DNA of 64,000 nucleotides. It comes from Sulfurimonas gotlandica GD1. GTDB taxonomy: Bacteria > Campylobacterota > Campylobacteria > Campylobacterales > Sulfurimonadaceae. The notes below the pieces were generated by a model. It was given only the letters and a program-made list of their open reading frames with translations, did not search any database and was not told the DNA's origin. A program made the position numbers and the translations under genes. Each line of letters opens with the position of its first letter. Position 1 is the stretch's first letter. Positions 54,697-62,808 of this stretch are shown here, piece after piece. The stretch is from positions 1-64,000 of the forward strand of contig NZ_AFRZ01000001.1 of the NCBI RefSeq assembly GCF_000242915.1, written 5' to 3'.

Positions 54697-55591
54697 TGCT
54701 CCACTCCAACATTCTATACGCTATCTCAACATTTTGTCTATGTAGAGAACCGTACATCTTAAAATCTTTAAAATCTTTCATGCTAACATTGTTTACAGTA
54801 TCGGCTATATCTATCCCATTTTCTAATGCTAATGAAATCTTATCCACTAACTGAGTCAGGTATTTATATGTAGCATCGATTGAGCTCTTGTCTACTATTT
54901 TTCCATGACCACCTATAATATACTTTACATCCATAGATTTTATTTTATCCAGTGCCTCTATCCAATTTTTTAAATTTCCATCTCTTATGGATGGTATTCT
55001 TTCATTAAAGACTAAGTCACCAACAAAAATTGTCGAAAATTCCGGTATATAAATTAAAAGATCACTTTTTGTGTGAGCTTTTTTATTTACACTTTCTATG
55101 TTTATTTCTTTAGCATCTATACTTATTGTTTTATTCTCTACTAAAATATTTGGAAATACTTGTTTAGTCCCTGAATAAGCATCTTCAAGTATATTCATTT
55201 GCATTCTAGTTTTTTCTAGTTTTGTCTCATTTTCAAACTCATTAGAGCCAACAATATCAACACCTATTTCATTGTAAAATGAATTACCTAAATAGTGATC
55301 ATCGTGTGTATGAGTATTTATAACATAAGAGATTGGAAGATCTTTAATCTCTTTCATTTTTGAGTATGCTTGTTTTGCGTACAAGTATGTAGGACCACTA
55401 TCTATCACAAGATAGCTAGTCCCCATATTAACAAAACAGGAGTTGACCATATTACCGTTGTTACGCTCGTCCATCACCTCTGGCAAGCCAAAAAAGCAGT
55501 GTGTCTCTGCACTGACTTTTTGTGGCTTAAGAGTATAATCAAAAGCTAGGAGAGAATGAATGAACACTAAAAGTATTAGAAGTGATTTCAA
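54689..55591 (-). CDS. soxH: SoxH-like metallo-beta-lactamase-fold hydrolase
   Basis: A 300-residue periplasmic protein with a signal peptide (1-16). The MBL metal site is NTHTHDDHYLGN, then HTKSDLLIYIP, FVGDLVFNERIP and GGHGKIV. SoxH-type proteins are found in many sox clusters; their substrate is not known, and loss does not abolish thiosulfate oxidation in Paracoccus. Start is TTG 55591, seven bases after AAAGG. First of the accessory gene string behind the porin. Confidence 0.8.
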   Translation of the reverse strand: MKSLLILLVFIHSLLAFDYTLKPQKVSAETHCFFGLPEVMDERNNGNMVNSCFVNMGTSYLVIDSGPTYLYAKQAYSKMKEIKDLPISYVINTHTHDDHYLGNSFYNEIGVDIVGSNEFENETKLEKTRMQMNILEDAYSGTKQVFPNILVENKTISIDAKEINIESVNKKAHTKSDLLIYIPEFSTIFVGDLVFNERIPSIRDGNLKNWIEALDKIKSMDVKYIIGGHGKIVDKSSIDATYKYLTQLVDKISLALENGIDIADTVNNVSMKDFKDFKMYGSLHRQNVEIAYRMLEWSSE

Positions 55592-55614
55592 AGCGTAACC
55601 TTTTTTAATTTAGT

Positions 55615-56847
55615 CTAGAATTTTATTTGATACTGAGCTATAAATGCATCAGCTCTATAACCACTTAAGCCACTCCATTTATCAGCTGCAACTTCAGTTG
55701 CACCGTTACCGCTTGCTACAATGTAGTTAAATGCGATTTTGTGCTGATTTCTATTACGTTTTTCCATACGAGAAAAACCTTCGTAAGGAGGGTTGATGAA
55801 AAAATTGAAACCTAAGTAAGTATTTCCTAACTCTGAACTCTTCGAATTTGTAGCAGATGCAGGATTTTTAGCTGTACCTTGCATATGTTTACCAACTAAT
55901 TCTAAGGTTGGAGTTACAAGATAACCAGCTGTTGCTGTCCATACTTGTTCATCATAATTTTTTATACCTGTGATGTTATGCGCATCAAAGTACTCAGCTT
56001 TAAGGCTTAACTCTTGTAAGTTTGAGTCAATACCAATGTTATAGTTTGAATAATCTTCACCATTTGTAGTTAATGCATTTAGTCCATCAGCATTTTCAGA
56101 TACAGCATAAGAAGCTTCTATGTGAAGTTTTTCAGTATAGTCAAACATACCACGAACCGCATAAGCATTTCCACCAAATTCAATACTGTTTGCCGCTGCA
56201 CTTCTACTTGCTTGATTTGCTACCATAATATCGTAACCAAAACCTATCCATGGACGTTCGTGACCCATCTCAAAACCATTTACTTTACCATTATTTCCAA
56301 AACCGATATCACGGCCAGAAATCATAAGACCTGTATTTCTTTCCATTGCAAGTGACTTATCTAGCCCTCTTTCAGTAATGTCAAGATTCCATCCTGGCAT
56401 AGTAAAACTCATACCATTTGGCATTTTCATAAGACCAAGTTTCACAAAAAATGCGTCATCTGCAAGATAACCAACGAAAGCATCTTTTATCATACCAGGC
56501 ATAGCCGCACCATCTGTAGCATCACTACCAGCATCACCCGGATCATTTTTTTGATTAAAATCTAAGAAAACTTTAGCAAAAGCTTTACCAGCTACATAGT
56601 TCCAACCAAGACGAATACGCTGTGCTCTAAATGCAACATCAGAGTTAGCTTTTGCTACTGAACCAGATTCTTTGATTTTCATACCGTCACCACCAACTGC
56701 TTCAAGTTGTGCAAAACCGTAGAAAGTAAGTTTAGTATCTATATCACCAACTTTTTTCTTCATTGTATAACCAGCTTGTGCTGATGTACTCATTAGTAAT
56801 ACCGCAGCTGCTCCAGCAGCTAATTTAATCATTGAACTTTTTTTCAT
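55615..56847 (-). CDS. Outer membrane porin
   Basis: A 410-residue beta-barrel porin: signal peptide 1-25 (LLMSTSAQAGY), LTFYGFAQLEAVGGDG as first strand, alternating strands with RAQRIRLGWNYVAG, and a C-terminal phenylalanine (AQYQIKF) for barrel assembly. It resembles OprO/OprP-like barrels in Campylobacterota. Position right after soxB suggests uptake of thiosulfate or exit of sulfate, an inference from context. It has its own TATTAT promoter in the gap upstream. Confidence 0.85.
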   Translation of the reverse strand: MKKSSMIKLAAGAAAVLLMSTSAQAGYTMKKKVGDIDTKLTFYGFAQLEAVGGDGMKIKESGSVAKANSDVAFRAQRIRLGWNYVAGKAFAKVFLDFNQKNDPGDAGSDATDGAAMPGMIKDAFVGYLADDAFFVKLGLMKMPNGMSFTMPGWNLDITERGLDKSLAMERNTGLMISGRDIGFGNNGKVNGFEMGHERPWIGFGYDIMVANQASRSAAANSIEFGGNAYAVRGMFDYTEKLHIEASYAVSENADGLNALTTNGEDYSNYNIGIDSNLQELSLKAEYFDAHNITGIKNYDEQVWTATAGYLVTPTLELVGKHMQGTAKNPASATNSKSSELGNTYLGFNFFINPPYEGFSRMEKRNRNQHKIAFNYIVASGNGATEVAADKWSGLSGYRADAFIAQYQIKF

Positions 56848-56924
56848 TGTATACCCTTTTTTTCTTTTTTAGTACATGTTATAATAAAGCGTTTGACTTT
56901 GTTATTATTAACATATTCAGATTG

Positions 56925-56946
56925 GATGGTAGTTAGAGCTACCATC
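56925..56946. terminator. Hairpin between soxB and the porin gene
   Basis: Perfect 8-bp stem gatggtag / ctaccatc with a 6-base loop, 10 bases past the soxB stop. On the minus strand it lacks a T-run, so it may be a weak terminator or an mRNA-stabilising end of the soxXYZAB message. The remaining 80 bases before the porin hold a TATTAT -10 region. Confidence 0.5.
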
Positions 56947-56955
56947 TGCCTTTGT

Positions 56956-58716
56956 TTAACAGCTTCTAGAGCCTTTTGTCGGACAACCACAGTCGTAATC
57001 AACGATAGTAACATTACCTTCATTACTTACATCAACAACTTTTTTTCTTTTTATATAGTCACGAGTAACATCATACACTGCTCTGATCTTATCTTTTTGA
57101 AGATTTGATCCTGCATTTTGTAAGTTACCACCCCAAGAAGAAACTATGTATGTCTTATTCAAGTCTATAGGTTTACCTCCAATCATAAGTTTAGAAATTC
57201 TCTTACCAGCTTTATTTGCAACAGCGATGCTATACGTTACACCGCCAAGACGACTCATGTCACCACCTTGCTGATAAAGAGGATTTGCATTAAATACATT
57301 ATCCGCAATATCTTCTAATAGAGTTGCAATTTTAGAACCTTTTAACTCAAATGTATAAACGTTAGGGTAAGTAATACCACACATCTCATATACATTATCC
57401 ATTAAGATATCATCACCAGCTAAAACCGTTGTTCCCCATCTATAACCAGGAGTAAAAGAGATATCACACTTCATCTCATCCATGATAGCGTCATTAATCA
57501 GCTGATCAAAAGTCGAGAAGAAAGTATCTCTCTTATATAGAGTATTTTTAGTCTTACCTAGAACTTCATTAAACTCTTTAGCAAACGGTGCATATAGCTC
57601 ATCTACCAGTTTAACACCTGCAGGATCTGCCGGAATCATGTTAGATGCTATTGGAACAAGCTTGTACTCATAGTTATTTACTTTACCATTCTTAGCATCT
57701 ATGTCTAAACGACCAACATATTTACCATGACTACCTGCAATAACGATAACAGTACCGTTGATTGTAATAGGCTTAGGTGAAGGGTCATGTGTATGTCCGC
57801 TTAAGATAAAGTCAATACCATGAACCATACGAGCAACTTCTTGATCAACACTAAAGCCATCATGAGAAAGAACAACAACACAATCAACTTTGTGCTCTTT
57901 TCTTAACTCGTCTACATATTTTTGAAGTGTTTCAGGTCTAATACCAAAACTCCAACCCTCTGTAAACTCTTTAGGATTTGCAGTTGATGTGAATGGAAAT
58001 GATTGACCGATAATACCGATCTTTGCTCCACCCTTTTCCTGAATCGTATACGGTTCAAAAATCAGTTCTTCATACTCATCAGCAAATGGATCGTTACCAA
58101 TAACATTTTGAGAGATAAACTTAGCATCTAACATATCAATAAGCTCAAGAACTCTTTTTTTACCGTAAGTAAATTCCCAGTGTCCAACCATTACATCAAC
58201 ACCAAGGTAGTTTTGAGCTTTAACGATAGCTTCACCTTGAGTTTTCAATGCAACACCAGTACCTTGCCAAGTATCTCCAGAATCTAAGAATAGTACATTT
58301 TCAGCACCACGCTCTTTTCTTACATGATCAAGGTATGTTTTCATATGAGCTATACCGCCCATTTTTCCAAACTTCTTAGCTAATGTATCAAAATCCATAT
58401 GCGTATCGAAGTAAGCATCTAATGAGCTTGGCTCTAATCCGTAATGTTTTGCAAAAGCTTCACCACATAAAAAGCCAGGTGTACCGACTAAGTTTGGAGC
58501 AGAGATCAAAGTAGACGGTTCTCTCCAGTATAGTGGTTTAATATGAGCATGAATATCACACATATGTAATAGAGTAAAATTACCCGTTGCTTTAAAAGCA
58601 TAAATATCTTTTAAAGATATTTGAGCGGGTGTTTTTGGACTAGCCATACCGCTTGTAGCAGCACTTAGTCCAAAAATTGCTGCTATGTGCATAAAGTCTC
58701 TTCTAGAAATTTCCAT
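56956..58716 (-). CDS. soxB: Thiosulfohydrolase SoxB
   Basis: Releases sulfate from the SoxY-bound S-sulfonate. 586 residues with a Tat-type signal (SRRDFMHIA). The 5'-nucleotidase fold binds a dinuclear manganese site: LHMCDIHAH, DSGDTWQGTG, GHWEFTYG, VVLSHDGF and SGHTHDPSP are the metal motifs. The C-terminal domain ends in RDYIKRKKVVDVSNEG. It follows soxA by 9 bases in the soxXYZAB order typical of Sulfurimonas cluster 1. Confidence 0.97.
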   Translation of the reverse strand: MEISRRDFMHIAAIFGLSAATSGMASPKTPAQISLKDIYAFKATGNFTLLHMCDIHAHIKPLYWREPSTLISAPNLVGTPGFLCGEAFAKHYGLEPSSLDAYFDTHMDFDTLAKKFGKMGGIAHMKTYLDHVRKERGAENVLFLDSGDTWQGTGVALKTQGEAIVKAQNYLGVDVMVGHWEFTYGKKRVLELIDMLDAKFISQNVIGNDPFADEYEELIFEPYTIQEKGGAKIGIIGQSFPFTSTANPKEFTEGWSFGIRPETLQKYVDELRKEHKVDCVVVLSHDGFSVDQEVARMVHGIDFILSGHTHDPSPKPITINGTVIVIAGSHGKYVGRLDIDAKNGKVNNYEYKLVPIASNMIPADPAGVKLVDELYAPFAKEFNEVLGKTKNTLYKRDTFFSTFDQLINDAIMDEMKCDISFTPGYRWGTTVLAGDDILMDNVYEMCGITYPNVYTFELKGSKIATLLEDIADNVFNANPLYQQGGDMSRLGGVTYSIAVANKAGKRISKLMIGGKPIDLNKTYIVSSWGGNLQNAGSNLQKDKIRAVYDVTRDYIKRKKVVDVSNEGNVTIVDYDCGCPTKGSRSC

Positions 58717-58725
58717 TCTGTTTCC

Positions 58726-59499
58726 CTATCTCTTAATACCAGGAACAGCTATTTCTGCGCCCTTAGCTTGATCAGTAAGATAGACTTCTAATGCAACCAT
58801 TTCTGGTGAACCAAGAGGAATAACTTTTAATAAAGCGTTTTTCATACAACCTTGAAAACGACGTTGTAGAGTTCTTAGAGATGATTTAGTCATTCTATAT
58901 GCCGGCCAAGTTGCTGCAACTGCGACACCTTTGTTACTCAGGTCTGGTAGTGGTTGAGTTCTTAAAACTGAACCTATAACATCACTAGAGTGACAGCTTA
59001 AACATGCTAAACCACGTCCACCACGCTTTTGTTCAAACGTTAACTTACCAAGCGCATAAGCATCTTTCATATGTTGATTTGCATTGATATCAATATTACT
59101 TTTCTCACCATTAGCAAGAGTTTTAGCATAAGTACTCATATCAAACATTTCTGAACTTTTAAGCTCAAATGGTTTATGTCCATTTTTACTCATTAATCCC
59201 TGAAGAACTTGATCTACCCCAACTACTTGTTTAAAATCTTCTAAGTAACGAGGAAAACCTGCTATATATGCCGGTAGTTCATCTTCACTTACATTTAAAA
59301 ATGCCGCTAAACCAGCATCTCCACCGCAATACTTACTTAATAGTTCTCCACCATTGGCAACCATAATATCAGCTGGATTGTTTTCTAGCATCTCAGCATA
59401 CATTGCACGGTCTGCATCACTCATTGCGAACTGTTCGCCTCCAAAAGACAATGAAGAAAGAAGTGCAATAGATAGTGCTATTTTAATTCCTGTTTTCAT
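58726..59499 (-). CDS. soxA: Sulfur oxidation cytochrome SoxA (monohaem)
   Basis: With SoxX it oxidatively attaches thiosulfate to the SoxY cysteine. 257 residues with a signal peptide (1-20). Only one haem motif, LACLSCHSS near residue 170, is present; an isolated Cys in LLSKYCGG marks the lost N-terminal haem of two-haem SoxA. The axial, persulfide-carrying cysteine lies in RFQGCMKNA. Starts 4 bases after soxZ. Confidence 0.95.
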   Translation of the reverse strand: MKTGIKIALSIALLSSLSFGGEQFAMSDADRAMYAEMLENNPADIMVANGGELLSKYCGGDAGLAAFLNVSEDELPAYIAGFPRYLEDFKQVVGVDQVLQGLMSKNGHKPFELKSSEMFDMSTYAKTLANGEKSNIDINANQHMKDAYALGKLTFEQKRGGRGLACLSCHSSDVIGSVLRTQPLPDLSNKGVAVAATWPAYRMTKSSLRTLQRRFQGCMKNALLKVIPLGSPEMVALEVYLTDQAKGAEIAVPGIKR

Positions 59500-59502
59500 T
59501 GA

Positions 59503-59838
59503 TTATCCTTTTGGTTTAATCTTTGTACTTTGCTCGTTTACTTCACCAGTGTTATCAGTATATGTAACAGTAAGGTCACCAGCACCATTTATCTTCATAT
59601 ATGTTGTAAATACAGGGTTAGTAGATAGTGATTCCCATACGTTCATAGTTGTAATAACTTTACCGTTATAGTTAAATTTTACACTATTGATATATTTAGC
59701 TGGAACTATTTCTTTAGTTTTTTTGTCTTTACGCATACCAGTTTCCATTGGATGCATAACCATAAAACTTACTTTAACAACTTCGCCATCTTTAAATTTT
59801 TTTGGCTTGATTTTAATTAGTGATTTACCTTTTTCCAT
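59503..59838 (-). CDS. soxZ: Sulfur carrier partner SoxZ
   Basis: 111 residues, no cysteine and no signal peptide. It binds SoxY and travels with it through the Tat pathway. The immunoglobulin-like fold motifs FMVMHPMETGMRKD and VWESLSTNPVFTTYMKI are clear. Lies between soxY and soxA, 50 bases after soxY. Confidence 0.95.
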   Translation of the reverse strand: MEKGKSLIKIKPKKFKDGEVVKVSFMVMHPMETGMRKDKKTKEIVPAKYINSVKFNYNGKVITTMNVWESLSTNPVFTTYMKINGAGDLTVTYTDNTGEVNEQSTKIKPKG

Positions 59839-59888
59839 TCTTAATTCCTTAATTTTTTATATTTTAAATTTGTATTAGTTGGTTAAAA

Positions 59889-60359
59889 TCAACCACATCC
59901 ACCAATAGTAACTTTTACATTTTGACTAGCAGTTAAAAATGTTCCATCACTAAGCTCAACAACAGTTGCAACATCTTGAGTCCCACCAAGTTTAATACGA
60001 GTTGCGAACATCGCTTTTCCATTTGCCGGAGTTAAATGAACATCAATACAACGACTATTATTATTTTTAGTAGCAAAAATATGGATAGCTTTTACATAAT
60101 CAGCATCTGTCATTGGAGAGTCTACCTCAACAGTTACAGGAACAACAGCACCATTTTCAGCGATTTCCGGTACTTTAAGCGTGATTTTTGAAGAAATAAC
60201 AGGAGTTTTACCACCAGTTATTGCATCTACAGCAGCTTTAAATGAAAGCTCATTTGGACCTGTTGGTTTTTTTGCCTCAGCTGCAAAACTAATTGATGGA
60301 GTAACAGCAGCAACTGCAGCTACTGCACCTAACTTTTTGAAAAATTCTCTTCTTTGCAT
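59889..60359 (-). CDS. soxY: Sulfur carrier SoxY
   Basis: Carries the sulfur substrate on its C-terminal cysteine, here the classic ending VTIGGCG. A Tat signal (QRREFFKKLGAVAAVAAV) exports the folded SoxYZ pair. About 156 residues. The frame extends to 60407 inside soxX, but the ATG at 60359 directly begins the Tat signal and follows the soxX end after 13 bases, so it is preferred. Confidence 0.96.
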   Translation of the reverse strand: MQRREFFKKLGAVAAVAAVTPSISFAAEAKKPTGPNELSFKAAVDAITGGKTPVISSKITLKVPEIAENGAVVPVTVEVDSPMTDADYVKAIHIFATKNNNSRCIDVHLTPANGKAMFATRIKLGGTQDVATVVELSDGTFLTASQNVKVTIGGCG

Positions 60360-60372
60360 AATTTTTATTCCT

Positions 60373-60927
60373 TTATTTTGGAGATACAATATATGAAGTA
60401 ATCTCACATATCTCTTTAGTTGTAAATAACTTAGTAGTTAAGTTAACGGTCATGTGTGTGTCTTTATTATCTATACGAGGATCAGCAATTTTTTGAAAAA
60501 CAAATTGATTATCTCTAACACCAGTTGCCATAAACATATCTTTATAACCTGTTAAATCCGGACCAATATTTCCAGCACCTTTTGCACCTTCTATATTATG
60601 ACAAGCAACACAGTTTCCATATTGTTTATCTGGTATTTTGTCGCCAGGCATATATGTCTTGCCTTCTTGCATTTGCTTTTTAGCCAAACCTTCAGGTGTA
60701 TCGCCTTTTACTTTTGAACCATTTAAATTATGGAATATAAAAGCGCCTCTTGCGATAGCCTTAGGATCAGTTGTAATACAACCAGCCGGCATAGTAAATG
60801 TTTTAGCTGGAGCCAATAGATCTTTTTGAATCAGCTCACTTGCATTTGGTTTCTCTATAACACTACTATAATCAGCAGCGAAAAGTGAAGCACTTACAAG
60901 TAGTGATATCATCACAGTTTTCTTCAT
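60373..60927 (-). CDS. soxX: Sulfur oxidation cytochrome SoxX
   Basis: Electron-accepting partner of SoxA. 184 residues: signal peptide 1-17, one haem motif in YGNCVACHNIEG near residue 108, and a C-terminal Met region (DTHMTVNLT). First gene of soxXYZAB. A very strong ribosome binding site (AGGAGG, plus-strand cctcct 60935-60940) precedes the ATG, and a direct repeat with 11-bp period lies 47 bases upstream. Confidence 0.95.
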   Translation of the reverse strand: MKKTVMISLLVSASLFAADYSSVIEKPNASELIQKDLLAPAKTFTMPAGCITTDPKAIARGAFIFHNLNGSKVKGDTPEGLAKKQMQEGKTYMPGDKIPDKQYGNCVACHNIEGAKGAGNIGPDLTGYKDMFMATGVRDNQFVFQKIADPRIDNKDTHMTVNLTTKLFTTKEICEITSYIVSPK

Positions 60928-60973
60928 TCTTGTTCCTCCTATTCTTATTTCAGGAGCAAGTTTATCTTCTAAG

Positions 60974-60991
60974 TGTAAAATTTATGTAAAA
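60974..60991. promoter_or_regulatory. Direct repeat TGTAAAA, period 11, in the sox promoter region
   Basis: tgtaaaa at 60974-60980 and 60985-60991 (TTTTACA on the coding strand), separated by ttta. It lies in the 80-bp gap between the sensor kinase stop and soxX. Geometry matches OmpR-family regulator sites, and such a regulator is encoded just upstream (62155). No convincing -10 box was identified. An inferred link: the regulator controls soxXYZAB. Confidence 0.5.
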
Positions 60992-61007
60992 TCAGATTAA
61001 ATTATCT

Positions 61008-62165
61008 TTATTTTGTAGAAGTTAATGGAAAAACGTAGAGAAATTCACTTCCTATCTTTGGAGTTGAATCTATTATAAGTTCTATATTAGCCTTGTCAAT
61101 GATTGATTTTACAATGTTTAGTCCGATACCAAAACCGCCTTTGTTAGTGTCTTCACGATAGTATCTACTAAAGATTTTTTCTACTTTTTCTATTCCAACC
61201 CCATAATCTCTAAAACTCATATGACACTTTCCATCTTTCATATATAGCTTTATGTCTATCTTTGAGTTTTCATATGAGTACTTAATCGCATTAGATATAG
61301 TATTGTCAATTACACGTTGAAGTTGCTTTGAATTCATCTCTATATTTGTACACTCTTTTATATCAGAGTTAATTTTAATATCTTTCATCAGAGCGACTTC
61401 ACTAAAATACTCAATCCTCTCTTTTAAAAAAGCACCCATATCTATATTTTCTTTTTCATGCTTAAGTCTGTCATGCTTTATTAGATAATCCATATCGTTA
61501 TATATGTTTGATAAGACCTTTGTTGCAGCTTTCATTCTCTGCATATACTTGTTTGGTTCATTCTTTCTATTATAAAGGTCAATATTTACACTGATAATAG
61601 AGAGTGGTGTGTTTATCTCATGCATGGAATCTTTTATAAAGTTATCTAGTCTTTTGTTCATCTTTTGAAATGGTTTAGCAAAACTTTGTAAGAAGATCAT
61701 ACTCAATATAAAAACTAATATAACTACACTAAAGAGTATGTACATTACTTTTTCATAGACTACAGCGAAAGAGAGTTGGTTCTTGACTATGAGATACTTT
61801 GCACCGAAATATCTATCTTTTGGAAGTTTAACAATCAGGTAAGCGTCATTGTTATCTAAGTGATATCCATCTTTAAAGTACTTTATCTTATAGTTTACCA
61901 AAGAAAAAATTGGTTGAAAACTCTGATCATAAAGACCAGATTCAAATGTTTTAAATCTCGGGTATTCAAAATAGACATCATTTTCATTGTACTCCTGCAT
62001 CGCTTTTATAACTAAGAGGGACTTCTCTTTGAGCAACAACTCATTTTGAATTGAGTGAATGTTTTTCATATATATGAAATAGAAAAAGAGTGGAGTTAAA
62101 AGTATCACTGAAACTAGTGTAGTATATATTAGTGCATACTTTGCAGAGTATTGGCTATCTTTCAA
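61008..62165 (-). CDS. Sensor histidine kinase next to the sox cluster
   Basis: A 385-residue kinase with two membrane helices (about 11-30 and 140-160) flanking a periplasmic region of roughly 110 residues. The H-box is DSMHEINTPLSIISVN with histidine near 190, the N-box NTISNAIKYSYEN, the G1 DYGVGIEK and the lid GGFGIGLNIV. It overlaps the regulator gene by 11 bases. With the Cache protein it makes a three-gene signalling operon that ends 80 bases before soxX. Confidence 0.88.
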   Translation of the reverse strand: MKDSQYSAKYALIYTTLVSVILLTPLFFYFIYMKNIHSIQNELLLKEKSLLVIKAMQEYNENDVYFEYPRFKTFESGLYDQSFQPIFSLVNYKIKYFKDGYHLDNNDAYLIVKLPKDRYFGAKYLIVKNQLSFAVVYEKVMYILFSVVILVFILSMIFLQSFAKPFQKMNKRLDNFIKDSMHEINTPLSIISVNIDLYNRKNEPNKYMQRMKAATKVLSNIYNDMDYLIKHDRLKHEKENIDMGAFLKERIEYFSEVALMKDIKINSDIKECTNIEMNSKQLQRVIDNTISNAIKYSYENSKIDIKLYMKDGKCHMSFRDYGVGIEKVEKIFSRYYREDTNKGGFGIGLNIVKSIIDKANIELIIDSTPKIGSEFLYVFPLTSTK

Positions 62166-62808
62166 TTATATATCCTAGTCCTCTTCTGTTTTGGATAACA
62201 CCATCGGGTAGTTTTTTACGTAGATTGTTTAGCTGTACTCTTATCGTAGCAGGCTCTACATATTCTCCCCAAACCTCATCTTGAAACATCTGAGTAGATA
62301 CTATGGCATTTTTATTTTTTATAAGGACTTCTAAGAGATCTTGTTCTGTCTTTCTAAGGATTATCTCATTATCTTTAAGTGTTAACTTACTCTTTTTCAT
62401 ATCATAAGAGATATCACAGCCAATATTTACTACTGAGCTATCATCATTAAAGAAGCTTGCCAATGCCTGATCTATGCGAAGTTCTAACTCTTCTAAATCA
62501 AATGGTTTTCTTATGTAGTCACAACACCCTCTTCTGTAACCCTCTTTTAAGTCATCCATATCTGTCATAGATGTTAAAAAGATTGCAGGGGTTTTTATGT
62601 CATCAAGTCTGAGTTTCTTTAAAAGTTCAAATCCATTGAGTGATGGGACATTTACATCAAGCAGCAAAATATCATAAGCCTTATCATATACAGCATCATA
62701 AGCTTCGAGTCCATCCATAAAACCATCTACTTCATAACCTAAGTCTGTTAAAAACTCTTCTATACTTATTCGCAGTGAATACTCATCTTCTAATAATAAA
62801 ATTCTCAT
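62155..62808 (-). CDS. OmpR-family response regulator next to the sox cluster
   Basis: A 217-residue regulator: receiver with Asp51 (LLLDVNVPSLNG), Thr/Ser in LTSMTDM and Lys in IRKPFD, then a winged helix (about 130-217, RKTEQDLLEVLIKN, VWGEYVEPATIRVQLNNLRKKLP, GLGYII). The ATG overlaps the stop of the Cache gene (4 bases). Probable target: the direct repeat upstream of soxX. Confidence 0.9.
   Translation of the reverse strand: MRILLLEDEYSLRISIEEFLTDLGYEVDGFMDGLEAYDAVYDKAYDILLLDVNVPSLNGFELLKKLRLDDIKTPAIFLTSMTDMDDLKEGYRRGCCDYIRKPFDLEELELRIDQALASFFNDDSSVVNIGCDISYDMKKSKLTLKDNEIILRKTEQDLLEVLIKNKNAIVSTQMFQDEVWGEYVEPATIRVQLNNLRKKLPDGVIQNRRGLGYIIER

Noticed and set aside
56881-56925. Operator formed by ttattataaca / ttaataataaca before the porin
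   Set aside because: Very AT-rich and imperfect; it coincides with the likely -10 region and could be chance.
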